Below, one piece after another: positions 27,138-36,141 of a stretch of DNA of 64,000 nt. The notes beneath the pieces are model-generated. The model did not search any database, was not told where the DNA came from, and saw only the letters and a program-made list of their open reading frames with translations. Made by a program: the position numbers and the translations under genes. Source of the DNA: Hoeflea prorocentri (GTDB lineage: Bacteria; Pseudomonadota; Alphaproteobacteria; Rhizobiales; Rhizobiaceae); NCBI RefSeq assembly GCF_027944115.1, contig NZ_JAPJZI010000001.1, positions 1,798,001-1,862,000 on the forward strand. The letters are read 5' to 3'. Positions within the stretch are counted from its first letter, which is position 1, and each line of letters starts with the position of its first letter.

Positions 27138-28300
27138 ACCGAAAGGTGAAAGTACTTTATTACGTCCAGCATCTGCTGGGCGTCGGACACGTCTTTCGCA
27201 CGATGCGGATTATCGACGCCTTGACGCGCAGCGGTTTTGCCGTCGAACTGATCTATGGCGGTGAGAGACTGCCGAACTTCAAGGCCGATGGTGCGAAGGT
27301 TCATTTTCTGCCGTCCCTGACATCCGACAAGGGCGATTTCTCAAACCTCATCGATGAGAACGGCTCAACCGCAAGCGACGCCTACAAGGCGGACCGGCGC
27401 GATCGTATATTGCGCGTTTTGGGAGACTGCGATCCGGAAATCCTGATCACCGAGGCTTTCCCGTTCGGCCGCAGGCAGATGCACTTTGAACTACTGCCAC
27501 TCATGGAAGCGGTGTCCGAACGGCGCGAACGCACTAAGGTATTTTGCTCCGTGCGCGATATTCTTCAGGAAGGCAACAAGGTCTCCAAGGACCGGCAGAC
27601 CGTTGATCTGCTGACGCGCTATTTCGATGGTGTTCTCGTCCATGGCGATCCTGATTTGATCGACCTGTCAGCGACCTTTCCGTTTGCTGCCGAAATTGCA
27701 CACATGACCTACTACACGGGCATTGTCACACCACACGCGACAGGCGAATCTTTGATGGACAAAGATCGCTTCGACGTCGTGGTATCCGTTGGCGGAGGTA
27801 TGCTGGGACGAGATTTGGTACGTGCTGCTGCTCAAGCAAAGGCAATGACATCTCTTTCTTCTGACCGCTGGTGCATCCTGACCGGCCCTTTCATGGAGGA
27901 TGCCGACCGTGCGGGGCTTGACGCGCTCGGCGTAGAGGTCAGGCGTTTCGTGCCCGATCTTTGCGCGACTTTGAAATCAGCTCAACTGTCCATATCGCTG
28001 GCCGGATATAACACGGTCGCCGACATCATGGCGGCGGGATGCCGTGCTGTCATAGCGCCTCAGTGGAACGACAAGGAGACCGAGCAATTGAAGCGTGCCG
28101 AGCTTCTGGCGAGTCGTGGGCTTGCCGTGATGTTGACACATAAAGACAAGACACCGGGACGCATCAGCGAAGCGGTCAACCGGGCGATGTCCATGCCGCC
28201 GCCCGACTGGAGCCAAATTCGGCAAAACGGAGCCGATGATACAGCGCAATTCCTCACACGTGCTGTCGAGCAGCCATCCTCGTCGAACAAGCTGCCATGA
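27134..28300 (+). CDS. MurG-like glycosyltransferase (third of four)
   Basis: 388 residues, paralogous in layout to the first gene of the set. The start is YYVQHLLGVGHVFRTMRIID, and the C-terminal donor site is LAGYNTVADIMAAGCRAVIA, with PQWNDKETEQLKRAELLASR after it. A serine/glycine-rich VVVSVGGGMLGRDLV lies at the inter-domain hinge. Four-base overlaps on both sides (27134-27137 and 28297-28300) show translational coupling. Substrates unknown. Most likely a sugar transferase acting on a lipid- or glycan-linked acceptor in the cytoplasm. Confidence 0.75.
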   Translation: MNRKVKVLYYVQHLLGVGHVFRTMRIIDALTRSGFAVELIYGGERLPNFKADGAKVHFLPSLTSDKGDFSNLIDENGSTASDAYKADRRDRILRVLGDCDPEILITEAFPFGRRQMHFELLPLMEAVSERRERTKVFCSVRDILQEGNKVSKDRQTVDLLTRYFDGVLVHGDPDLIDLSATFPFAAEIAHMTYYTGIVTPHATGESLMDKDRFDVVVSVGGGMLGRDLVRAAAQAKAMTSLSSDRWCILTGPFMEDADRAGLDALGVEVRRFVPDLCATLKSAQLSISLAGYNTVADIMAAGCRAVIAPQWNDKETEQLKRAELLASRGLAVMLTHKDKTPGRISEAVNRAMSMPPPDWSQIRQNGADDTAQFLTRAVEQPSSSNKLP

Positions 28301-29424
28301 CCGGAAAGATTGCCTTTTACGCGCCGCTGAAATCGCCTGATCACCCTATCCCGTCGGGAGATCGGGAAATCGCAAGGCTGATGATGCAGGCCCTGCGGCT
28401 CGCCGGTTATTCCGTGACGCTTGTTTCCGATGTCATCAGCTACCAGAAAAGACCGTCGCGGGACCTTTACGACAAGCGCAGGTCAGACGTAGCAAAAGAA
28501 GAAGAACGCATTACGCGCCTTTGGAAGGCCGACCCTGACGCTGTTCCGGACCTGTGGTTCACTTATCATCCCTATTGCAAATCTCCTGACTGGCTCGGAC
28601 CGGTTCTTTCTGAGCGATTTGGTCTTCCCTACATCACGGCCGAGGCGTGTCGCACCAACCAGGGGGCAACGGATGACTGGCTTGAAGGCCGTGCTGCGGT
28701 TCAGGATGCTGTCAGACAGGCGGATGCAAATTTTGTCTTGAAGGAAAGCGATTGGCGCTACCTTGCTACGTTTTTACCGGACATGGAAACGGCAATACGG
28801 GTTCCGCCATTCATCGACCTGGGACGACAGCCACAGCCAGACATCTCGGATTTGAAACAGGATGAGCCGCCGGTCATCCTTGCTGCCGGAATGATGCGAC
28901 CAGGCGCGAAGGCGCAGAGTTATCAATGGATCGCGCGCTGTCTGGAACCTTTGATGGATCTACCGTGGAGACTGGTCATTGCCGGAGATGGCCCTGAGCG
29001 CGAGGCGATCGGTGAGCAACTGAATTTTGCCGGAGACAAACGGGTCACCTTTTGCGGCAGCGTTGCTCATGAAGATATGTTCGCTCTCATGGATCGCAGC
29101 GACCTTTTCCTCTGGCCAGGCGTCGGCGAAGCCATCGGCTTGGTCTATCTGGAAGCACAATCTCGTGGCTTGCCGGTCACGGCCTTCGAGACCGCTGGCG
29201 TTCCTTTGGTTGTGAAGCATGGGGTCGGCGGGCTGTTGAGCGATGTTGATGATGCCGTAGCACTTTCAGGATCGGTTCGCAGATTGCTGACCGACGAGGC
29301 CCTGCGCTTAGAACTTGGCAGGAACGGCCGCGCCTATGTAAGAGACCGGCACGATGTTTCGGCGGCCGCACGAACATTCAAATCGGTCATCGACGAGATC
29401 TTAAGCAAGCCGGCGACCGGCTGA
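28297..29424 (+). CDS. GT4 glycosyltransferase (fourth of four)
   Basis: GT-B enzyme of 375 residues. The N-terminal part (KIAFYAPLKSPDHPIPSGDR, then FTYHPYCKSPDWLGP) suits the acceptor domain. The C-terminal GT4 donor site has WPGVGEAIGLVYLEAQSRGL near residue 270, containing the two spaced glutamates, then GVPLVVKHGVGGLL. It ends the operon; the stop lies inside a hairpin-rich stretch followed by a short T run. The overlap with the preceding gene is 4 bases. Confidence 0.83.
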   Translation: MTGKIAFYAPLKSPDHPIPSGDREIARLMMQALRLAGYSVTLVSDVISYQKRPSRDLYDKRRSDVAKEEERITRLWKADPDAVPDLWFTYHPYCKSPDWLGPVLSERFGLPYITAEACRTNQGATDDWLEGRAAVQDAVRQADANFVLKESDWRYLATFLPDMETAIRVPPFIDLGRQPQPDISDLKQDEPPVILAAGMMRPGAKAQSYQWIARCLEPLMDLPWRLVIAGDGPEREAIGEQLNFAGDKRVTFCGSVAHEDMFALMDRSDLFLWPGVGEAIGLVYLEAQSRGLPVTAFETAGVPLVVKHGVGGLLSDVDDAVALSGSVRRLLTDEALRLELGRNGRAYVRDRHDVSAAARTFKSVIDEILSKPATG

Positions 29425-29445
29425 GGCCGTCCAGCCTCCTCTTTT
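29423..29445 (+). terminator. Possible terminator of the glycosyltransferase operon
   Basis: A small hairpin GAGGC (29423-29427) / GCCTC (29434-29438) is followed by CTCTTTT. Immediately upstream, AGCCGG / CCGGCT (29408-29422) forms another hairpin over the stop codon. The structure sits between convergent operons. The stems are short, so the call is tentative. Confidence 0.35.
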
Positions 29446-29452
29446 GGCCCGT

Positions 29453-30631
29453 CTAGTTGTATGGATCAGCTGCGTCCCTGAGACCGTCACCCATGAAATT
29501 GAATGCCAGGATCACCAGAATTACCGGCACAACCGGCAGAATGAGCCATGGGTAAAGTACAACGACATTGATGTTCTGGGCCTCGTTGAGAAGCACGCCC
29601 CAACTTGTCACCGGGGGTCGAAGTCCAAGGCCAAGGAAGCTCAGCGATGTCTCGCCGAGGATCATTGCCGGAATGGTAATCGTTGCCGAGGCGATCAGAT
29701 GGCTCATGAAACCGGGTATCAGGTGACGCAGGATAATACGCCGCGGTTTGGCACCCATCAGCTGCGAGGCCAGCACGTAGTCTTCCTCTCGCAGGGATAG
29801 GAGTTTCGATCGCACCGCTCGCGCAAGGCCCGTCCAGTCCAGCAAACCCAAAATGATCGTGATGCCGAAATAGATCAGTATCGGGCTCCAGGTGACCGGC
29901 AAGATTGCCGCCAAGGCCATCCAGAGTGGAATACTGGGTATCGATTGCAACACTTCGATTATGCGCTGTACAACCACGTCGACCCAGCCGCCGTAGTAGC
30001 CGGCAAGGCCACCAATGGTGATGCCAAGGATAAAGCTGACCGCAATGCCGAGCAGGCCGATGGTGATCGATATGCGCGCGCCGTAGATGATGCGCGAGAA
30101 CATGTCCCGCCCGAGCCTGTCGGTTCCCAGCAAAAACAACGATCCGCCGTCTTCTACGCAGAAGAGATGTCTGTCCCCGTCGAACAATCCCCAGAGCTTG
30201 TAGGGGTCGCCCTTGCAAAAGAAATTGATCGCGTAGCTTTTGTCGTAATTGACGGAGTATTCGCGTTTCATCACCTCCAGGTTCAACGTGCGAACACGCT
30301 GGTAAACCCTCGGCCCCACGAACTCGCCATCTTCAAAAAGGTGAATACCCTGCGGTGGCGCATAGATGTGATTGACGTGACGGTGCGCCAGATCATAGGG
30401 CGCGAAGAATTCCGCGAATGTAATGACGAAGTAGCAGAAGAGCAGGAATGCCGCCGAATAGACCGCGAGCTTATGTCGCTTGAATTTCCACCAGATCAGT
30501 TGCCGCTGCGAGGCGAAATAGAATTTCTCCTGTTCCGGCGTCAGCTTTTCTGCGGCCAGGGGATCAAACGGCTCGGAGGATACGTAATGGTTGATCTGCT
30601 CTCCGGGCTCCGGCAGGGAAGACTTGGTCAT
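29453..30631 (-). CDS. Peptide-type ABC transporter permease (YejE/OppC-like)
   Basis: Inner-membrane permease of 392 residues. A long N-terminal extension contains one transmembrane segment (LAVYSAAFLLFCYFVITFAE) and a periplasmic region. The BPD_transp_1 domain has the EAA-like loop ASQLMGAKPRRIILRHLIPG near residue 300 and the family-typical LGTDRLGRDMFSRIIYGARI. It ends FNFMGDGLRDAADPYN, standard for OppC/DppC/YejE. Last gene of the four-gene operon; it overlaps the upstream permease gene by 4 bases. Confidence 0.92.
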   Translation of the reverse strand: MTKSSLPEPGEQINHYVSSEPFDPLAAEKLTPEQEKFYFASQRQLIWWKFKRHKLAVYSAAFLLFCYFVITFAEFFAPYDLAHRHVNHIYAPPQGIHLFEDGEFVGPRVYQRVRTLNLEVMKREYSVNYDKSYAINFFCKGDPYKLWGLFDGDRHLFCVEDGGSLFLLGTDRLGRDMFSRIIYGARISITIGLLGIAVSFILGITIGGLAGYYGGWVDVVVQRIIEVLQSIPSIPLWMALAAILPVTWSPILIYFGITIILGLLDWTGLARAVRSKLLSLREEDYVLASQLMGAKPRRIILRHLIPGFMSHLIASATITIPAMILGETSLSFLGLGLRPPVTSWGVLLNEAQNINVVVLYPWLILPVVPVILVILAFNFMGDGLRDAADPYN

Positions 30632-31626
30632 TTATGCGCCTTCCCCTGCAAACGGATACGCGGATCGAGGATCGCCAGCGCGATATCGGAAATCAACACG
30701 CCAATAACGGTCAAAACGGCCAGGAACATCAGGAATGTACCGGCCAGATACATATCCTGACTCTGCAGGGCGGAGATGAGCAGCGGACCGGTGGTTTCCA
30801 GTGAAAGGACGATAGCGACGACCTCAGCACCGGATACAATTGCCGGAAGAATGCTGCCGATATCGGCAATGAAGAAGTTCAGCGACATGCGGAACGGGTA
30901 TTTTAAAACAGCCTTGACCGGCGGCACGCCCTTGGCTCGAGCGGTGATCACATATTGCTTTTTCAATTCGTCGAGCAGGTTGGCGCGGATGCGTCTGATC
31001 ATTGCCGCGGTGCCTGCGGTTCCGATCACGATGACAGGAATCACCATGTGTTCCATAATGGAGCCGAATTTCGCAAGGCTCATCGGTTCGTTGATGTATT
31101 TCGGATCCATCAGACCGCCGATTGACGTCCCGAACCAGACCTTGGCGAAATACATCATGATCAGCGCCAGAAGAAAATTGGGTGTTGCCAGGCCGAGAAG
31201 ACCCAGGAACGTAAAGCCGTAGTCACCCATGGAATACTTGTGGGTCGCCGAATAGATACCGATGGGAAATGCAATCACCCAGGTGAATATGATTGTCACG
31301 AAAGACAACAGCATCGTCAGGAACAACCGGCTGCCGATCAGTTCCGATACGGGACGCTCATATTCGAACGAGTAACCAAAATCACCGTGGAACATACCCC
31401 ACACCCAAGTGAAGTATCGCTGCCAAACCGGTTTATCGAAACCATATTCGACCCTGAGATATTCAATCTTCTTCGGATCAATCGTCTCGCCAGAGGCCTC
31501 AAGTTCAGCGACATAACTTTCAAAGAAGTCACCCGGCGGAAGTTCGACAATCGTGTAGATCAGCACGCTGGCGATTGCCAGCGTGGGGATCATCGCGAGA
31601 AAACGAAGAAAGATGTATTTCAGCAT
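30628..31626 (-). CDS. Peptide-type ABC transporter permease (YejB/OppB-like)
   Basis: Permease of 332 residues, normal for OppB/YejB. It begins LKYIFLRFLAMIPTLAIASV, with the next segment ELPPGDFFESYVAEL, and carries the EAA-like loop ITARAKGVPPVKAVLKYPFR near residue 225. Six membrane segments are likely. It pairs with the OppC-type permease encoded next. The gap to the upstream binding-protein gene is 7 bases. Confidence 0.92.
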   Translation of the reverse strand: MLKYIFLRFLAMIPTLAIASVLIYTIVELPPGDFFESYVAELEASGETIDPKKIEYLRVEYGFDKPVWQRYFTWVWGMFHGDFGYSFEYERPVSELIGSRLFLTMLLSFVTIIFTWVIAFPIGIYSATHKYSMGDYGFTFLGLLGLATPNFLLALIMMYFAKVWFGTSIGGLMDPKYINEPMSLAKFGSIMEHMVIPVIVIGTAGTAAMIRRIRANLLDELKKQYVITARAKGVPPVKAVLKYPFRMSLNFFIADIGSILPAIVSGAEVVAIVLSLETTGPLLISALQSQDMYLAGTFLMFLAVLTVIGVLISDIALAILDPRIRLQGKAHK

Positions 31627-31633
31627 CTACCTT

Positions 31634-33547
31634 CTATTCCGCAAACCAGAATGTGTCCGGCCGGTATACGCCGAAAAACGATGACGGAGCCCAGGAATAG
31701 ATACCCGTCTCCGGCACATTTTGCAGCTTGCTGTTGATCACGACAGGCTGGATGACTTCCCTGGTCGTGCCGATCGAGAACACTTCCTCGGAATAAATCT
31801 CCAGCATCTCCGACCAAATGGCTTCACGTTGCGCGTCATTGGTTGATGCACGCCAGGCGTTATAGAGCTCAAGCAGGCGTTTGACGGATGGTAGGCTTGG
31901 CGGTTCGCCGGCCTTTCCACCTGTCTGGGTGTACTGGCCCCAGACCGGCCAGTTTGGTTGAGCGGGTGAAACAGGCGCCAGCTCTTCCGGGTTGAGGTCT
32001 GGTGTTGCGAGGCCGATATTGAGCCCCTTGGAGACAGTCATCATCGTCTCGCCGGTCAAAAAGCGGCGTCGGTGAATGTCACGCTGCAACGATCGGGTGA
32101 AGATGCGTATGCCCAGTTCGTCCCAGTGATAACGGATTAATTCCAGCGCGTCGGTCTGTTCCGTGCTCTCGCCGGCGCTTTCAATGATGATTTCCATCGG
32201 GCGTCCGTCCGGCAGCAGGCGCGTGCCCTCGGCATTCTTTTTGTTCAGACCAAGGTCATCCAGCATCCTGTTCGCAAGTTCGGTGTCATGCTGAACCCAG
32301 CTCGTACCAAGCGATTCCTTGTAAAGCGGCGATGCTTCAAGGACGGTGTCGGCACCCGGCTTTGCCATGCCGAAGAACAATTGTTCGTTCAGCTCGTTGC
32401 GGTTTACTCCGATCGAAAGCGCGCGGCGGAAATCGCGGTTCTGAAAAAGATCGCGCCAGGCCTCATCCTTGTAGTTCAGGTTGGGATAAAGCGAAATCTG
32501 CGAGGCAATGCCGGCACGCCAGGGAAGAACGCGATAGCCCTGCTTGCCTTCGCCCTCCTTGAGGAAGGTAAAGTTGTCGAACCGCAGATAACGTGCTTGC
32601 AGGTCGCTTTCGCCGGCGCCGGTCTTTGCCGGCACAATATCGGTTGATCCCATCAGCAGTACGACTTCGTCGATATAGGGAAGCTGCTGCCCGTCCGGGT
32701 CAACGCGGTGATAATAAGGGTTGCGCTGGAACACCATGCGCTTTGAAGGGCCGGCGGTGGTGTTGTGCCAGGGCTGCAGCGTCGGCATTTCCGGGTTTTC
32801 CGGACGGTACTGCCGCCCAAGGCCCGTATGCATTGCGGCCCAGTTCCGATAGCCGAGTTCTTCGGCTTTCTTTTCCACTTCTCCCCTGTCCGAGTAGGTG
32901 GGGTGAAACTGCTTCATGAAATGCGCGGGCTTGTAAATATATGTGGCGCGCGGATAGGCAAGACCGAGCGGAAAAGCCGGATTTGGCTCCTCCCACGTAT
33001 AGCGGATCGTGTGGTCGTCAATAACCTCGAATGTCGGCGGTTTGCCGTTGGAAAGCAGTACCTGCGGCAGGCCGGCGCGTGTCAATTCCTCATTGTTGAC
33101 GACATCATCCCAGTAGTAGCGGAAGTCTTCTGCAGTAAAGGGATGCCCGTCGGACCATTTATGCCCCTTACGCAGGCGAAGGGTGAATATACGCCCCTCC
33201 TCCACCTCAAAGCTTTCGAGGATATCCGGCTTGAGAGCAAATTTTTCGTCGAAACCAACCAGCCGCGCGTAACCGTAGACGGTCATCATGCGGATGTCCT
33301 TGGCTTTGCCCATCAGCATTTCCATGCTGCAGCAATATCTGCCGATGCTTCGGCCATTGGCCTCAAAATTCACCACCAGCGGCTGTTCCGGCAGACGCTC
33401 GCTCATCGGCGGCAGATCCCCGGACTGGACCATTGGTTCAAGTATGGGCGGCTCTTTTAGCGCTGCGGCCGCCGCAGCTCCCGTAAGAACCGCTGTACAG
33501 AGTACAGCCAGGAATTTGCTTACAAGTGAAATGTGCTTCAACATCAT
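31634..33547 (-). CDS. Family-5 solute-binding protein of the operon
   Basis: Periplasmic binding protein of 637 residues. The signal peptide is ISLVSKFLAVLCTAVLTGAA with probable cleavage after the alanine run. Family-5 pattern: LRLRKGHKWSDGHPFTAEDF near residue 130, NPYYHRVDPDGQQLPYIDEV, NRDFRRALSIGVNRNEL near residue 385. At over 600 residues it belongs to the long branch that includes sugar-oligomer binders such as AgpA as well as peptide binders, so the ligand is open. It overlaps the ATPase gene by 4 bases (ATGA); either of two adjacent ATGs (33547, 33544) may start it. Confidence 0.9.
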   Translation of the reverse strand: MMLKHISLVSKFLAVLCTAVLTGAAAAAALKEPPILEPMVQSGDLPPMSERLPEQPLVVNFEANGRSIGRYCCSMEMLMGKAKDIRMMTVYGYARLVGFDEKFALKPDILESFEVEEGRIFTLRLRKGHKWSDGHPFTAEDFRYYWDDVVNNEELTRAGLPQVLLSNGKPPTFEVIDDHTIRYTWEEPNPAFPLGLAYPRATYIYKPAHFMKQFHPTYSDRGEVEKKAEELGYRNWAAMHTGLGRQYRPENPEMPTLQPWHNTTAGPSKRMVFQRNPYYHRVDPDGQQLPYIDEVVLLMGSTDIVPAKTGAGESDLQARYLRFDNFTFLKEGEGKQGYRVLPWRAGIASQISLYPNLNYKDEAWRDLFQNRDFRRALSIGVNRNELNEQLFFGMAKPGADTVLEASPLYKESLGTSWVQHDTELANRMLDDLGLNKKNAEGTRLLPDGRPMEIIIESAGESTEQTDALELIRYHWDELGIRIFTRSLQRDIHRRRFLTGETMMTVSKGLNIGLATPDLNPEELAPVSPAQPNWPVWGQYTQTGGKAGEPPSLPSVKRLLELYNAWRASTNDAQREAIWSEMLEIYSEEVFSIGTTREVIQPVVINSKLQNVPETGIYSWAPSSFFGVYRPDTFWFAE

Positions 33548-35445
33548 GCTACCAGCCTTGTCGTATCACAGTTTGGGCGCACAAGAACGTAATGGTCCTC
33601 GCCGACCTCAAGCATTTGCATTTCCGCCCCGGGTCCTTCCGGGATGAACCGTTCATCCCACTTCTCCGATGCGCTGGATGAGAGGATATCGGCGTGTCCC
33701 AGCGCCAGCGGGCAAGCCAAATCCGTTGTGGGAATGGATTGCAATAGACTTAGAGTATAGGGGTGTACGGGGTTTTGGAACAATACCCGGCCAGGAGCGA
33801 TCTCTACGATTCGTCCTCGACGCATGACCGCGACGCGATCAGCCACGTAGTTAACAACTGCTAGGTTATGGGAAATGAAGATACTCGTCAGATTCAGCTC
33901 TTTTTGAAGACGGATCAGGAGGTTGAGGATTTGGGCCTGAACCGATACGTCGAGAGCAGAAACCGGTTCGTCGCAGATCAGAAGATCAGGATCGAGCGCA
34001 AGTGCCCGGGCAATACCGATACGCTGGCGTTGGCCGCCGGAGAAACTGTGGGGATAGCGGTTCAGGAATGTCGGCGACAATCCAACCATGCTCATCAGTT
34101 CCCGCGCCCGCTCTGCTCGCCACTGACGGTTGCCTTCGCCGTGAATTTCCAGCGGCTCCGAAAGGATATTCAATACAGTGGAACGCGGACTGAGCGATGA
34201 AAACGGATCCTGAAAGACCATCTGGATCTTCCGGCGAACATCAAAGAGTTGTCTGGCGTGGAGCGCAGCGAGATCGATTTCACCCTTGCCGTCGTTAAAC
34301 AAGATTGAACCACCAGACGGCGTAATCGCACGCATGATCAGCTTGCTGATCGAGGTTTTGCCGCAACCGCTTTCGCCCACAAGCCCGAAACACTCCCCGT
34401 AGCGGACTTTGAAGCTCACATTGTCGACCGCAATGACGCGGTCGGCTTCTGAACTGACCAGCATGCTGCCCTTTTTCGACTCGAAACTTTTGGACAGGTT
34501 TCTGACCGTCAGGATGTTGTCGTCCTTGGAGTAAGATCTCTGCTGGGCCTTTTCCTTGAACGATTCAGGTAAGGGCTGGGTCACTTCACGCAATGCCACC
34601 AGTTTTTCGCCGGGTTCCATGTCCAGCTTCGGAACCGCGGCCAGGAGCGCCTTGAGATAAGGGTGCGTGGGGTTGTGAAAAATATCCTCCAGAGTTCCGG
34701 CTTCCATGATGGCGCCGTGATAAAGCACCAGGATTTCGTCAGCCATGTTGGCGACAACGCCGAGATCATGGGTGATCAAAAGCAGGGACATATCGAGCTT
34801 ACGCTGTACATCCTTCAAAACGGCAAGAACCTGCGCCTGCACGGTCACGTCCAGCGCCGTTGTCGGTTCATCGGCAATCAGCAGTGCGGGATTGCAAACC
34901 AGTGCCATGGCGATCATGGCGCGCTGGCGCAAGCCGCCTGACAATTCCATCGAATACATGTCGTAGGCACGGGACGGGTCGGGAAACCCGACAAGTTCGA
35001 GCATCTGTTCCGTCAATTCACGACATTCGCCCTTGGTGACGTCCCGGTGAAGGTACAGCGCCTCGTCTATCTGATTGCCGACAGTGTGCACCGGCGACAG
35101 TGACGTCATCGGCTCCTGGAAGATGATAGAGATGCGCCCTCCCCGCAATTGCCGCATCTGCCGGCCATCGCGCGGCAGGCTGACAATGTCGACCGGCTCG
35201 TCGCCATTCAGAGGGTCGTAGAATTTAATCGACCCGCCGGTCACCTCGGCAACATCAGGAAGAATGCCCATGATAGTCTGGGCTATGATGGATTTGCCGG
35301 AGCCTGACTCTCCCACAAGCGCAACTGTCTTACCCTTTGGGATCCGAAAGCTGACACCGTTGACGACGTCTACCCTCGTCCCCTGTGATCCGATCCCAAC
35401 GCGCAGATCCTCCACGCGCAGCAAATCGGAAACTCCCTCATTCAT
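33544..35445 (-). CDS. Fused double ABC ATPase (YejF/OppDF-like)
   Basis: ATP-binding subunit of 633 residues that carries two nucleotide-binding domains in one chain. The first has Walker A GESGSGKSIIAQ near residue 45, signature LSGGLRQRAMIAMAL and Walker B LLIADEPTTALD. The second, from about residue 315, has GESGCGKTSISK, signature FSGGQRQRIGIARAL and LLICDEPVSALDV. Each ends in an oligopeptide-type C-terminal extension (HNPTHPYLKALL and QNPVHPYTLSLL). First gene of the ATPase / binding protein / permease / permease operon. The fused form is the YejF arrangement. Confidence 0.94.
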   Translation of the reverse strand: MNEGVSDLLRVEDLRVGIGSQGTRVDVVNGVSFRIPKGKTVALVGESGSGKSIIAQTIMGILPDVAEVTGGSIKFYDPLNGDEPVDIVSLPRDGRQMRQLRGGRISIIFQEPMTSLSPVHTVGNQIDEALYLHRDVTKGECRELTEQMLELVGFPDPSRAYDMYSMELSGGLRQRAMIAMALVCNPALLIADEPTTALDVTVQAQVLAVLKDVQRKLDMSLLLITHDLGVVANMADEILVLYHGAIMEAGTLEDIFHNPTHPYLKALLAAVPKLDMEPGEKLVALREVTQPLPESFKEKAQQRSYSKDDNILTVRNLSKSFESKKGSMLVSSEADRVIAVDNVSFKVRYGECFGLVGESGCGKTSISKLIMRAITPSGGSILFNDGKGEIDLAALHARQLFDVRRKIQMVFQDPFSSLSPRSTVLNILSEPLEIHGEGNRQWRAERARELMSMVGLSPTFLNRYPHSFSGGQRQRIGIARALALDPDLLICDEPVSALDVSVQAQILNLLIRLQKELNLTSIFISHNLAVVNYVADRVAVMRRGRIVEIAPGRVLFQNPVHPYTLSLLQSIPTTDLACPLALGHADILSSSASEKWDERFIPEGPGAEMQMLEVGEDHYVLVRPNCDTTRLVA

Positions 35446-35529
35446 TAAGCGCCTATTCCCCTGTGAACCGGTCGAGCGTTTTTTTCTTGCCGCTTCGTCA
35501 CCGTTGTTTAGGCCATATTTGCAGCATTT

Positions 35530-36141
35530 TTATATCAGTGCCAATGACCCTTTTGAAAACAGATAGATCTTATCCTGAGAAATCGGCTCAACAAGAGCGT
35601 TTTCAGCGTCCGTGACACCAAGAATAAACAGGCAGATCCGCAGGACTCCGGCATGGGAGACAATAACCGATGGGCGGTCGAAACCATCGAGCAGTGTTCT
35701 CAAACTGGCAAGGCGTGACGCGTGACTTTCTCCGCCGGGCGGGACGAACCGCCACCGGTCGGCTTTGCGTGCCCGGCGCAACTTGGGGAAAGACGCCTTG
35801 ACCTCAAGTGTTGTCATACCCTCCCAATCGCCATACGAAATTTCGCGCAGTTCCGGAAGTTCAAGCAGATTGGCCGGTTGTGTCTGCAGGCGCCGTGCCA
35901 CAATCCTCGCGGTCTGTCTTGCCCGGCGAAGCGGCGAGCTGAGGATAGGAATGCCGTCCGCATCGGGGCCGTGCGTATTCAGATATTCCAAAAGACGCTG
36001 TGCAATATGCTCGGCTTGGGCCAGGCCAACGTCATCAAGGGCAATGTCACTGGACCCCTGAAACCGGCCCAGCCGGTTCCATTCGGTCTGGCCGTGCCGT
36101 ATCAGAATAATATCCGGATGATCGCCGATCTTACTTGCCAC
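35530..36141 (-). CDS. Histidine phosphatase family protein
   Basis: Phosphoglycerate-mutase-like phosphatase of about 203 residues. The phosphohistidine motif is ILIRHGQTEWNRLG near the start, with ILSSPLRRARQTARIV, the acid ELREISYGDWEGMT and the second histidine in VIVSHAGVLRICLF. The start is inferred as GTG at 36141, which overlaps the preceding epimerase gene by 11 bases; a longer frame exists but its extra residues do not resemble the family. Substrate unknown. Coupling to the epimerase suggests a sugar-phosphate, but that is a guess. Confidence 0.78.
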   Translation of the reverse strand: MASKIGDHPDIILIRHGQTEWNRLGRFQGSSDIALDDVGLAQAEHIAQRLLEYLNTHGPDADGIPILSSPLRRARQTARIVARRLQTQPANLLELPELREISYGDWEGMTTLEVKASFPKLRRARKADRWRFVPPGGESHASRLASLRTLLDGFDRPSVIVSHAGVLRICLFILGVTDAENALVEPISQDKIYLFSKGSLALI

